Positions 1 to 10,458 of a stretch of DNA of 64,000 nucleotides are shown one piece after another; the first letter of the stretch is position 1, and each line of letters starts with the position of its first letter. Source of the DNA: Malus domestica (Eukaryota > Streptophyta > Magnoliopsida > Rosales > Rosaceae); the NCBI RefSeq assembly GCF_042453785.1, contig NC_091665.1:11665501-11729500 (forward strand). The letters are read 5' to 3'. A program made the position numbers and the translations under genes. A model generated the notes under the pieces. That model was not told where the DNA came from. It did not search any database and worked only from the letters and a program-made list of their open reading frames with translations.

Positions 1-1201
1 TTTAGAAATTAAAGATGTATCACATATATGTACATACCATCACCCCAGCAATAAGAACATTATAGTTTCCCTGCGGAGCACCTTCCACCCAAACATTGGA
101 GTGCTGGACCAATCCGGCGATGAGGGTAGCTTGTAAATCGAACAGATCCCAGCTACTCCATATTATGCGACGCCGGCTTTTTGGTTTATTCTAACAAACA
201 CTTGCTGAGTCTCACAAGAAATGTGGTAGATATTAGATGGTCTAGACCAGATATTTGAGAAATCATTATATAATGTACACGAATTTGATCAAGGCATCAG
301 TAGTGATCAGTGTTTACATGAGTGTTCGGGGAAAGGGCATTAGTTTTTGCGGCATTGCGAAACATTTGAAGTGAAAGACTTTTGGCCATTACTAAATCAT
401 CCTTTGTTGTTCTAGGTATAGGAACTGTTCCCTCAGGGCATGCTTCCATTTTAGACAATGTTTCGGATATCGGATCAATCACAGGAGCTGATTTTTGAGT
501 CTCAGCTGGAAATGAAGTTGGTCGCAGCTGCATAAATCATCCAAAAATTATGTAATTAGGATTAAAAGAGGCACAGCTACTGTAATTAAAATTTTTCATA
601 ACTAATTTCTTTTCAACAAAGAAATAGGAACATTGAAAGAATGGAAAAGATGAATCAATTAATTTATCTGGGTTTTGTGATTCTTGAGCAATTGGTTATC
701 AAGTGCAGGTTGGCTATAAATGTCTATGCAATCAAAAACGTCATCTCCACGCTTTGACACAAAAATTAGAAAAATCACAATTCAAAAGTAAAAGATAACT
801 TCTTTCTTTTCTATAGAAAAGCAGTTGGGAAGTGATTTCGGCAGTCCCATTTTTCCCCAAGTCACCTCCTTCTGTTTTTCTGTCTTTGGATTGATTAAAT
901 AAAAGAGGAGTTAAGGATGAGTTCGGATGGAAAAAACGTATGTGAAATCTACTATCCTGTGTATACTTTTGCCGTTTGTTCGAAGATTTATTTTATTTGT
1001 ATTATAAAAATTAAACATTAAATTGAATCATATATGCAACAATACCTGAATGGTTTTGACGATAGACTTGTTAAGACTCTGAAGTTGTCTTTCCAATTCC
1101 ATGTCATCTTCTCCTGGAGTAGTAGTCGCCATGACTCTGCTGCAGTCATGTTTTCTTAAACATAAGATGACCAACAAAGCTGTTCTCAATCTGGAGCTCA
1201 T
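1..1201 (-). pseudogene. Neprosin-family (DUF4409/DUF239) gene, 5' part, decayed
   Basis: Likely origin: a plant secreted neprosin-type peptidase (activation domain plus neprosin domain). Exons read on the minus strand: 1201-1046 (start MSSRLRTALLVI, a weak signal peptide), 751-668 (contains RGDDVFDCIDIY and LLKNH, typical of the family's second exon), 527-318 (contains CPEGTVPIPRTTKDD, the family hallmark) and about 180-38 (SNVWVEGAPQGNYN, neprosin domain), ending at a good donor (ATG|GTATGT) and running off the window. Three defects are visible. The donor after 668 reads CAG|ATAAAT instead of GT, and reading on meets a stop. The last exon has an in-frame TAA at 165-163 just before YGVAGICSIY. 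The homology then jumps frame between SPDWSS and SNVWVEG. I infer a pseudogene; skipped exons or cryptic sites could still give a transcript. Confidence 0.72.
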
Positions 1202-1309
1202 GTTAGCCGAACCGCAACCGACGATAAGAGGACTAAACTTGTCTAGATATCTACTTGCAAGCCTTTTCCTGTGAAGCAACAACAAGAGAGGCCCTTTGAA
1301 TATATGCAT

Positions 1310-2154
1310 AGTCAGAGGTTGTTTTGCAAATTATGCATGTGTGACAGGTTGCAGAGAACCAATTTGTTTTTAAGCTGTACACCCTCATAACAAGCCAAGC
1401 CAATTTAATTCTCTCACACATAATTAATTTGTGGACTGGAGAGAAAAGTCTAGACTTCGTGAATTTCCTCACAAGGAAATAAAATCGGTTCGTATGCTTT
1501 TGTAGAGGAAACGTATGTATTATAAGGGTAAACTACTGTCTACTCCCTCAACGTTTTATTCAATTTCAACTTGATAAAACAACTAATTTTTTCAATTTCA
1601 TACAATGACTCTTGTTTCGTACCAATTTCATACAATCGTTAAAAAATCTGATAAGTTGACCATTAAATGATAACGTGATGACAAATGCCTAGCCCATTTT
1701 TTGCCGACGTGGCAGATGCACGGGGGACATTAACTAGTACAGCAGCAAGAAATGGATAGAAAACAAAATTACAGCCTACCTTTACAAAGTTACATTTCAG
1801 AGGTTTCCGTAGTCGCTCAACAGCTGACTGAATAGCTGGTAATATATCCAAAATAAATTGGTGATAAAATGTAAAATACTTCTGCAAATTCCTAATGTTT
1901 TCAATTTCTAATGTTGCACGGAAAGCCCTTAAAAATCACTGCTATTAGCTTATCGAGAAATCACCGCTCCATCCAAAAATAAACGTCATACTCATATTTA
2001 TGTGTATATAAATATAAAGCATAGGAAATAACAAGGAGCTGAGTGAGTGAAGAATAACAGAAAAATAATTCCTTCGGATCGATAGGAATTGCCGCTACTC
2101 CGATCGAAATGCCTTGGACTCTTGTTTTTCTCCTTTACTCTGTAGGACTCAACC
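1310..2154. other. Intergenic stretch with a repeat-like remnant
   Basis: No coding exon seen. About 1518-1735 has the 'activity ends, Tm-like' wording of a long-TIR MULE end (phrases such as 'caatttcatacaat' repeated and a late 'gacgtggca' block); a related stretch lies at 25121-25300. No partner end or target duplication was found, so it is only a possible remnant. The rest is AT-rich and unremarkable. Confidence 0.3.

Positions 2155-2196
<42 letters not shown>
2155..2196. repeat. (CA)n/(TA)n microsatellite
   Basis: About 15 CA units followed by a short TA run. The TA run abuts the left end of the MITE at 2197, and a matching (TA)n lies on its right side at 2674-2701, so the element sits in a TA-rich target. 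Confidence 0.9.
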
Positions 2197-2673
2197 CAGG
2201 GACGAAGCTAGAGATTTGTATCAATGGGGGCATCCTCAAACAACAAAGTTACAATTAAAAAGCTAAAAAAATTTACTAAACAAACACTTATATATTAATC
2301 TATAATGTTTTTCATACAAAACACTTTGAATCATTGTTGGCGAAGTCAGTCATATTGATACTAAGAGAAATGCTAAGGAGACCCTCTCAAAACGGGACTC
2401 TCCATCACCTCATGTTTTTTGGCACAATGTTTAATGATGTTGGTACGGGGATTGTACTAAAAACATGAGGTGACGGAAAGTTCATGGAGAGGTCCACTTT
2501 TGGAAGAGTCTCCTTAGCACATTTCCCTTGATACCAATTAACATATAGGGTTTGATTTTTATTTTAATTAGGATTGGTCATTGAGATGCAAAATTGTGCA
2601 ATTTTTCTGCACCCCAAACAAAATTTGAGTGGGGGCATCCACCCCCTCTAGGCCCATAGCGGCTCCGTCCCTG
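2197..2673. mobile_element. Non-autonomous DNA transposon (MITE), outer copy
   Basis: Begins CAGGGACGAAGC and ends GGCTCCGTCCCTG, imperfect terminal inverted repeats, with TATATATA-type sequence on both sides. About 477 bp and no coding potential. The CAGGG(A/G)CGGAG start is common in hAT-like plant MITEs, but the 8-bp target duplication cannot be told apart from the flanking TA repeat, so the superfamily is inferred. It is interrupted by a second MITE at 2362-2527. Confidence 0.6.
2362..2527. mobile_element. MITE nested inside the 2197-2673 element
   Basis: A 166-bp foldback element. TTGATAC is present directly on both sides (2355-2361 and 2528-2534) as a target duplication. The ends are inverted copies (GAAATGCTAAGGAGAC on the left; GTCTCCTTAGCACATTTC on the right), and inside is a second inverted pair (TCACCTCATG / CATGAGGTGA). 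Non-coding. The 7-8-bp duplication fits hAT or Mutator-related families; the family is not identified. Confidence 0.75.
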
Positions 2674-2867
2674 TATATATATATATATATATATATATAT
2701 TTAATCTTTTATGTATTTGTGCCCATGTGGCAATTCACACATGTGTAATGAGCTAGTTTATAAAGCCACTCTCTCTTCCAACACTAAGAAATAATTAAAT
2801 ACATTTTTACAAAAATTGTGCCATTCTTCTTCTTCCTTCCTCCACCTCCATTTCTGTAACTTGCAAG

Positions 2868-3782
2868 CAGGGCCGGTCCAGAGATTTTTAAGGCCCGGGG
2901 CGACGTCAAAAAATGTGCCCTCATTTCATATAAAAGATATTTGTTTTCACACGTAAAACATCAATAAAATTATATTTAGAAAAACACTTCAAATTCAATA
3001 ATTTAAAAATATGGAATAATTAATTTATTTTGTATCAAGAGAAGGAAACTAAAAAACTTCGGGCTTAGAAGTAGATAAATTATGAGTTTTGTTTTCCATC
3101 TGAACTTTTAAAGTGTTATTGTATAAATCGTGAGTTATTTTTTCTTATTTAATAACCTCTTCAATATAAGACTAAAAAAATATTAATGTTTTTGAGTCTT
3201 TAAGGATATGTATAAGTAATGAATGAACACTAAATTAAACATTTTGATGACACGTAATATTATTTCAAATTTGGTCTAAAATTTTAGTCTGCGCATTACT
3301 CTTTGCTGAAGATTAGACTTGAATTGGAATGAATATTTAAAAATAGCAACCCACATAACTACTAGCTAGTAAATAAATTAACAACCAAACAAAAATTTGT
3401 AAAAATTGAAAAAAATAAACATGCACATAGCATTTCGAACTTAGGACCTCTCATTAATTTTAAACAACAAAAACCATTACTTCTAATTAAACTTCTTGAT
3501 CATTTAGCCAAATTTTATAAATTTGTATTGTTATGAAAAGAAATTTTTTAAAATTGGAATGTAAATAAGCACACATGGTGTTTTGAACCTAAGACCTCCT
3601 CATTCATTTTAAACAACAAAACCACCAGTTCTAGTTAAATTTCTTTGTCACTAAACCAAATTTTATAAATTTATACTCTTATAAAAACATATATAAATAT
3701 ACCACCCTAATAATTTTGGCGCCCCCAATATTTTTGGGCCCCAGACAGTCATCCTGCCCGCACTGGGCCTGGGCCGGGCCTG
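2868..3782. mobile_element. Non-autonomous hAT element, 915 bp
   Basis: An 8-bp target duplication CTTGCAAG flanks it exactly (2860-2867 and 3783-3790). The left end reads CAGGGCCGGTCCAGAG and the right end reads back as CAGGCCCGGCCCAGG; this start with 'ggcccggggcg' following is typical of Ac/hAT elements. No transposase reading frame remains. The interior has imperfect direct copies of a motif around 'catttcgaacttaggacctc' at about 3430 and 3575. It abuts the Ty3 gag remnant that begins at 3784. Confidence 0.85.
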
Positions 3783-3783
3783 C

Positions 3784-4750
3784 TTGCAAGATGAGGTTGA
3801 GGTTGAACCATCTCTGGATTTGGTACTTATTATTGGTATATCACCCTCCAGCCCTGGTTTCCCTTCCGTGCATGCCCCATCATACAACCACTACTCGTTT
3901 TACAACCGCGTTGCTTCCCTGGAAGCTTCCATGGCTTCCTTGGCTTCCTTGCCCTCTCTGATCGATGAAGTTGTTTCTAATACGTTGGATACTAAGCTCC
4001 GGGTTTATTTTGAGCAGTTTCATCATGAGCTTCAATTTCGAGGTGGTAGGAGTGGCCCTTCGGTTTCTGCAGTCTCTGATGTTCCAGATCATTAGGAAAT
4101 CGAGCATATTTAGCAACCTTGAAGTCCTACCTATAATGGTGGAAGTCAATCTCCATGTCCGCAGTGGTCTCAGCACATTAATTTCCTCGATTCATTGAGG
4201 GTAATGATCCCTTGACTTGGATCTACAAGGCGGAGCAATTCTTCTTATTCTACAACACACCTGAATCTCACTGTGTTCTTACTGCCTCCTTCCATCTGGA
4301 TGGTGAGGTATTGTGGTGGTTTCATTGGATGGACAGCTTGCATACAATACCTAGTTGAGATGAGTTCACAAGAGAACTTTACAAAGAATTCAGGCCTCTG
4401 GAATTTGAAGACAGTGTTGAAGCTCTATTCATGTTATGCCAACCAGGTACTTTTGGAAACTATATTTCTGAGTTTAGGCGTTTAGTAAATAGAACTCATG
4501 ATGCTGGTCATGTGCTGCTTATGAGTTGTTTCGTAAAGAAAGCTCAAATTTGATGTGAAATTGTTGAAACCTACTATTGTACATGAGGTCACTGCTATTG
4601 TTGTGCAATTAGATACTAAGATTACTAAGCTTAGAGGAAGTCAATCTAAACCAACTCCTTACCTAAATCACAGCATGTAGTATCCACCACTAATCCCCAC
4701 ACTATTCCTAGATCGGGTAACTTAGCCATTAAGAAATTGTCCCTGATGAA
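3784..4750 (+). pseudogene. Ty3/gypsy gag remnant
   Basis: A leading frame (VEVEPSLDLV... LEASMASLASLPSLIDEVV) resembles a gag N-terminal coiled segment. After a frame change near 4190 it reads EGNDPLTWIYKAEQFF, then FHLDGEVLWWFHWM and EFTRELYKEFRPLEFED, the standard Ty3 capsid-type gag (retrotrans_gag family). It is broken by a frameshift near 4190, a TGA at 4356-4358 where the family has Trp (IPS*DEF), and a further stop near 4552. Protease, RT and integrase are not present; the remnant runs into a GA microsatellite. The hAT element at 2868 lies immediately upstream. Confidence 0.8.
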
Positions 4751-4762
4751 ATTCAAAGGAAG

Positions 4763-4763
<1 letters not shown>

Positions 4764-4802
<39 letters not shown>
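4764..4802. repeat. (GA)n microsatellite
   Basis: About 19 uninterrupted GA units following the gag remnant. Confidence 0.95.
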
Positions 4803-4806
<4 letters not shown>

Positions 4807-5446
4807 TTGGTTTTGCACTAATAAATGGACCAAATGACGCAAGTGTGGGTTAAATTCAAACTGAGGACCTGTCACTTCATCGCCAAATTTCGGGTAGATA
4901 GGTAAAAAAGGTCTGCATCCTAAACTACGAAGGTGGTGCATTAAATGCCAAGTTGGGGTGACCCAAGGCTAATGTGTTCATTAATTGAGGGCATATATAA
5001 AGGGATGAAGACCTCCTGTGTTGGGGTCGGATAGCTAAGAGAAGAGATGATGTATTAGCCAAGCTTTATTGAGTCTTGAAATTAATATAGATCCAAGTAC
5101 CACAAAGGACGTAGCATAGTTTTGAGGGGAGAACCACTTATATCTCTGAGTCTAATCCATTTCATTTTGTATCCAAAGCCGTCCTAGGGTTTAGAATTTT
5201 AATTTGTTAACCTCCCATTTTTTAGAATTCATATAGTGGAAGTACAAGCTATGGAATCAATGTTCATCGAGTGGAAGTACAAGCTATGCAACCACTATCA
5301 GACTTTTGAAACTTATGGTGGAGATTTGACCCATCCACCTCATGGTTTTGAGCATAGGACGAACGAGTGACACTAGTTTTGTGGTTCTTTTCAAAAGTTA
5401 TAATTTCTAGAGATGGACTTCTTCCAAAATGAACCAGTTGGACATC
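4803..5446. other. Non-coding stretch, possible LTR remnant
   Basis: No exon or repeat with defined ends seen. The segment around 4975-5180 (a 'gggcatatataaaggg' TATA-like motif, then a polyadenylation-like AT-rich run) has the look of a retrotransposon LTR, but no matching second copy is in the window. Confidence 0.25.
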
Positions 5447-5463
5447 TTAGAGACAATACGCCA

Positions 5464-5784
5464 ACAACAACAACAACAACAACAAAGCCTTTTCCCACTA
5501 AGTGGGGTCAGCCATATGAATCCTAGAACGCCATTGCGCTCGGTTTTGTGTCATGTCCTCCGTTAGATCCAAGTACTCAAGTATAAAATAAATGCGCATC
5601 CAGGGAATCGAACCCTGGTCAGTACCGTGGGAGGGTACTATGATACCACTACACCAGATGCGCTTGTTTCATAAGGATTCGACGTAATCATGGAGTGTCG
5701 GCTGTCGACTACCTGACGCCCTCCCCCTCCTCCTTTATCCGGGCTTGGGACCGGCAATGTTAGATAAACTTACACGGCGGAGTT
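5464..5784 (-). mobile_element. SINE-like retroposon with an internal tRNA gene
   Basis: A 321-bp insertion flanked by a perfect 17-bp duplication TTAGAGACAATACGCCA (5447-5463 and 5785-5801), the signature of LINE-driven retroposition. On the minus strand it starts AACTCCGCCGTG, holds a complete tRNA-Gly in the middle, then a block with 'cttagtgggaaaaggc' and ends in a (GTT)n tail. The 3' block recurs as an independent fragment at 11805-11894. The family resembles the Au-type SINEs of plants (recall). Outside the tRNA I see only a degenerate B-box (GTCGAATCC). Confidence 0.85.
5593..5663 (-). tRNA. tRNA-Gly (anticodon CCC)
   Basis: Minus-strand cloverleaf: 7-bp acceptor stem GCGCATC/GATGCGC with discriminator A, anticodon arm GTACC-CTCCCAC-GGTAC giving anticodon CCC, and T arm CAGGG-TTCGATT-CCCTG. 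A-box TGGTGTAGTGG and B-box GGTTCGATTCC match the pol III consensus. A TTTT terminator lies about 5 bases downstream. No stem mismatch is evident, so it could be expressed. It lies wholly inside a retroposed SINE-like unit (5464-5784). Confidence 0.92.
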
Positions 5785-5913
5785 TTAGAGACAATACGCC
5801 AGTGAGAATAAATTTGTTTTTCAATTTTAGTATAATTGTACGAACATTTTAGTTTTAGTAATAAAATGCATTATTTTTTATATTGTGATATCTTGTGAGA
5901 TTGATATAATAAA

Positions 5914-6310
5914 ACTAGCATATGGCCACACACAAGGTGTGTGAAATTTTTTTTATTTTTGTTTTTGAAGTAGGAGGAGAGAGGAAGAGAGTGATAGAGA
6001 ATCTGGGGGTGGGAAGAGAGGTTTATTTTTTATTTTTTTTAGTTTTTAATTAGAGATATGTTAGAAACATATAGATGAGGCTTTGAAGGAAAAGAAAAAA
6101 GAAAATTTATTGTTGTGTAAAATTACATTTATACCCATATTTCTTATTCATTTTCAATTTTAATTAGAGGTTAAACTGGTAATTTTATAGGTTTTGGTTG
6201 ACAATAAGTGTTTTATTAATATGTACTTTAGATTAAACATAATTTAATATATTTTTTTAAATAATAAAATACTATTGCTTGACGAAGGCTGTTGACAAGC
6301 TAGTCTTTTC
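5914..6310 (-). mobile_element. Helitron-like element, 3' end recognisable
   Basis: On the minus strand a perfect 7-bp hairpin (CACACAC-CTT-GTGTGTG) is followed after 8 nt by CTAGT and then T, the expected Helitron 3' terminus (hairpin, short spacer, CTRRT, insertion before T). The 5' end is uncertain; about 6310 is a guess from a CTAGC-type motif there. The interior is AT-rich with no coding potential. Confidence 0.4.
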
Positions 6311-6465
6311 TAATTTTTTTTTATCATAAAGCTTACCCGGTGAAAATTTAGTCGGGTTTAATGTATTTTATTATTTTTTCGACAAAATAAAACTTTGCTC
6401 GATAAAAAAATTTGGTCGGGCATGTAAGGTTTGTAAAGCAAAGTTGGTCAACACAATTTTCCTCG

Positions 6466-9091
6466 CACTACTATAAAAGTGGCTTATTGAGTCAGCAGTT
6501 GGTATTAGTTTTATATAATATAGTGGCAGATTAGACATTTCCGACGGCCACTTTAAATGGTGTGGGAATTACTGTCGGTTATAACCAACATAAACTGTCT
6601 ATGTTGCTTATAACCGACATAGACTGTTAATATCGCTTATAACCAATATAGTTTTTAATCTTTTTAAATGGTGGTGTTGTATAAAAAGATAATCTTGTCG
6701 CTTTCAATCGACATAAAATTAATGTCGGTTAAAAAGAGAATCGTGTTGCTTAAACCCGACATTAATAATTATTTTAAAATATTTTAAAACTTCCTTTCGG
6801 TTGTAGCCGACAGGTTCGTATTTTTATATATCCTCTCTCTCAATAATATCAAAACCCTTTCTCTCATTTCGCTCAGCCCTCTCTCCCTTTAATATCATAA
6901 CCCTAGCTGCATCTCATTTCCCTATAATGAAAAGCCCTAGCCGCACCTCATTACTCACTCTTCTCTGCAAAAACCCAAAACCAACGAGTTTGCCATGGAA
7001 ATGTAGGCACATCTAAGCTCCAATAAGAAGCAAACTAATACTTGCTAGTTTGATTTGTGTATGAGTTTCTGGATCTGCTAAAGAAATAATGGGAAAAGGC
7101 ATAATAACATTCCAACAGCTCAGATCCGAAACAAAAAGGGTAAAAAAATCCGCTGCTGACACATGTACAGCGGCTGCAGATACAACCTAAGAAAGATGCA
7201 GAGGTCCAACAATCATAGTACTCGTCCCCAAAAGTCCGATCTCAGCTAATCTACAAGAAAGGTAATAATCTTTTCTGGTTTCCTTTCACAGATGTGAGCT
7301 CGGTGTGCATTAAATATGTATGTATATGAATGTGAACTCCTTGTTTCTAGTTGTGAGCAAAACAATGGCTGATCTGGTGTCCACAAGGGAAATGCAAGGA
7401 GTGGCTTGGTTAAATCACAATTCCAAGCAAACAAAAGGTAAGAAACCTTGTTTGTACATGTTGTAAGTTTGATCTTAAAAAATATGGCTATGTATCATGG
7501 CATGTCTCATATTTCTGCATTGTCTGTGTAGGACACTCGAACCTAGGGTATATTCGACAAAGGAAATGTTGAAGTTGCAGATCCAAAGGCAAACAAATTA
7601 TCAACTGACACATCTTCGGATCTGAAAGGTATACGCTCATCTGTGCTGAGATTTTTCTGGATCTGCAACGTGTGTGAATGGATATGGAATGCATGTATCA
7701 TTTGAAGATACATGTGGACCATTTGGAACTTGACTTTCTTTGAGAACAAAAGAAAAATCCACCTCCAAACTAAATAAATGACATGTTTTTTTTTTTTTTT
7801 CGAATGCATTAGTGATAGATCCGCTGACAACAATCGTGTTTCCTCAATAGCTCATGGTGTTGTTTACATGTTGTAAGATCCCATAGCGCCCGGGGGAGGG
7901 GAGGTGATGTGCCTTCTATGTACATGCCCACCTCCCTATAGTGAGACGCTTTTTGGGTGGAAGACCAAGAACAAAACTGTGAGGACGTGGCACAAAATGG
8001 ACAATATCTTACTATGCAGACTGGGATGTGACAATTTAGTATCAAAGCCACTCCCCGGCCGGAAGTGTGCCAATGAGGACGTCCGACCTCTAAGGGAGGT
8101 GGATTGTAAGATCCCACATCGCCCGAGGAAGAGGAGGTGATGTGCCTTATATGTACATGCCCACCTCCCTATAGTAAGACGTGTTTTGGGTGGAAACCCA
8201 AGAACAAATCTATGAGGGCATCGCCCAAAGCGAACAATATCTTACTATGCGGATTGAGATGTGACAATTTGGTATCAAAGCCACTCCTCGGCAGGAAGTG
8301 TGCCAACGAGGGCGTCAGGCCCCTAAGGGGGGTGGATTGTAAGATCCCACATCGTCTTTGGGAGGGGAGGTGATGTGCCTTATATGTACATGCCCACCTC
8401 CCTATAGTGAGACGCGTTTTGGGTGGAAGCCCAAGAACAAAATCGTGAAGACGTGGCCCAAAGCAGACAATATCTTACTATGCAGATTGTAAGATCGCAC
8501 ATCGCCCGGGGGAGAAGAGGTGATGTCCCTTATATGTACATGCCCACCTCCCTATAGTGAGACGCGTTTTGGGTGGAAGCCCAAAAACAAATCTATGAGG
8601 GTGTGGCCTAAAGCGGAAAATATATTACTACGCGGACTGGGATGTGACACTTGTGGTAGGAAACTTTTTTTTTTTTTTATTATTAATAGTTTGTGGTGTC
8701 GCTTAGTTGTTATTTTATTTATTGAATTGGTAGGTGGTGTTGGTTAGGGCCGACAATATGGTTGTTTATTTTATTTATTAAATAGTTAGGTGGTGTTGGT
8801 TAGGACCGACACTACTATCCTTTTTTAATGTCGCCTATATCTGACGTGAGTTTCAATGTCACTTTTATCCGACACCACTATCCTTTATTTTATTTTATAT
8901 TGTTTTCCTTTTTCGTGACGGATTAAGGGGACTAACCGATATCAAAAGTCTTTTCGTGACGCTAGCACTGATGTCGGTTCTTTTATCCGACATTGCATGA
9001 GTTTATGTCGAATTTTTACCTATTATCCGATAGAAATTATGTTTTCATGTCGGTTTTTGGACTGCCAGTTATAGGTAATTTTGTAGTAGTG
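6466..9091. mobile_element. CACTA (En/Spm) element, non-autonomous, 2.6 kb
   Basis: Ends CACTACTATAAAA (left) and TTTTGTAGTAGTG (right) with a 3-bp target duplication TCG (6463-6465 and 9092-9094). Many subterminal copies of a GTCGGTTATAACCGACAT-like motif lie at 6575-6790 and 8740-9060, as expected for transposase-binding repeats. The middle carries exon-like blocks with GT-AG borders (for example 7351-7437 and about 7532-7628) but no transposase frame. A tandem TRIM array is nested at 7872-8649. Confidence 0.85.
7872..8649 (+). mobile_element. Tandem TRIM array: four LTRs, two internal domains
   Basis: Four LTR copies start TGTAAGATC: 7872-8033, 8105-8266, 8338-8487 (end-truncated) and 8488-8649. 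Full copies are exactly 162 bp. Between the first three are two 71-bp internal segments (8034-8104 and 8267-8337) that start with TTGGTATCAAAGCC-like primer-binding sites (initiator tRNA-Met type) and end in a G-rich polypurine tract. The outer flanks CATGT/CTTGT are a near-matching 5-bp duplication. Sequence and 71-bp interior resemble the Cassandra element at 21753, but the 5S-like part of the LTR is missing. Translated frames here are incidental. Confidence 0.85.
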
Positions 9092-9517
9092 TCGACGAAA
9101 CTGTCATTGGAAATCAGTCGGAAAAAGTGCTTTTGCTCGACAATTTTTAAGTTTCGTGGGACGGAAGTTCGCGCAACGACCTTTGACAAAAAAAATTCGA
9201 ACAGAACTTAAGGCGACGAAATGTCATTTTGCCGACTAATTTTGTTCATTTGGAAATGTGTTTTTTTGTAGTGTTGTGTTGCTTGTATAAAAATGTTTTA
9301 TTAAGAAAGATTAATGGTAAAACTAGTTTTTTCGAATGGAAAAAATTTGTTGTCCATGACAGATTGGATGCCAATGATGAAGGCAAGACAAACGGGAGAG
9401 CAGGTGCTAATGCATGAAGGCAAGTTGTTGCAACGTGCCAGTTGCAAGGTCCTGAACCTTTGTCCATGAGCTTTTACTTTTGTAGTTAGACTACATTAAC
9501 TTAAAAAGAAAAAATTA

Positions 9518-10120
9518 GTATCCAGTCCCTAGTTACTATTGTTCATTCTCTGAGACCTCATTAGTTTTCAAATTTTGATTGAAGTCCCTAGCATTAATGT
9601 GATAATGAATTTACATGTTTATTACATAATTTTTTAAAATAAAAATTAGTAATTGATTTAGGGTTTTAATACTCACACCTCTATTAAACTCCTAATTGAT
9701 TTTCAATTCAAACATTTCCAAAATTAAAAAAAAAAAATTTAGAACAAGTTTGTACCCATTAGTTTTTTTTTTTTATAAAAAGATTCTCAATTTTTTAATC
9801 TTAAATGTACCCATTCATATAATTTTCAATTTTTTTAATCTTAAATGTACCAATTTGTTATATGTAAAATGTACCATTTTTTAATATAAAATGAACCCAA
9901 TTTTTCAATATAAAATCCATTAAAAAAAATTTTTTTAATCCATTTAACTTGTATGGGTACATTCTTTTTTATAGATTTTTTAGAATGTATCAATGTCAAG
10001 TTTGATCGAAGAAATTTACTAATGTTATTAAGCCTAATATCTTTTTTTTTCCTATGGTTTTGAAGAATATACCCATGTTTTGTTTTGGTACAATATGTTT
10101 TTTTTGTTAATTTAGATGAA

Positions 10121-10184
<64 letters not shown>

Positions 10185-10412
10185 CACACAATAGAGTATA
10201 CTTTATATTTTATTATTTTTAATCCCACAAATGATGGGTTTTATTTAAAATCTCATTAATATAAATAAATACAAATTTCAATTTTTAATTTTTAATTTAA
10301 AACTATAGTAATTTACATTATTACATTAATGTCAAGGACTTTGATAAAAAAAAATTAAAAACAGACAAGGTTTCAATAAAAGAAGATTGATAGCTAAGGA
10401 CCGCATCCAAAG
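9518..10412. mobile_element. Long-TIR element (MULE/foldback type)
   Basis: The first ~90 bp (TATCCAGTCCCTAG ... GCATTAATGTGATAATG) and the inverse of the last ~90 bp (GGTCCTTAG ... GACATTAATGTAATAATG) are clearly related. The interior is AT-rich and non-coding and includes an (AT)n tract at 10125-10172. No clean target duplication was found, so the ends are approximate and the superfamily is inferred from TIR length. Confidence 0.6.
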
Positions 10413-10458
10413 TGTCTCCTTAAAAAAATACGAACGTCCCCACCAACCTACAAACTAA

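Larger units (their letters stand above)
6330..9273. mobile_element. Outer CACTA element remnant (right end present)
   Basis: The right end at 9261-9273 reads TTTTTTTGTAGTG, the inverse of CACTACAAAAAAA. Subterminal GTCGG/CCGAC-type repeats occur on both sides of the inner element (6337-6465 and 9092-9260). No CACTA left end was found upstream of 6330, so it is probably truncated. The inner CACTA element (6466-9091) inserted in it. Confidence 0.5.

Noticed and set aside
7904-8747. Repeated frames starting MMCLICTCPPPYS
   Set aside because: They are copies of one TRIM LTR translated in the same frame, not a protein family.
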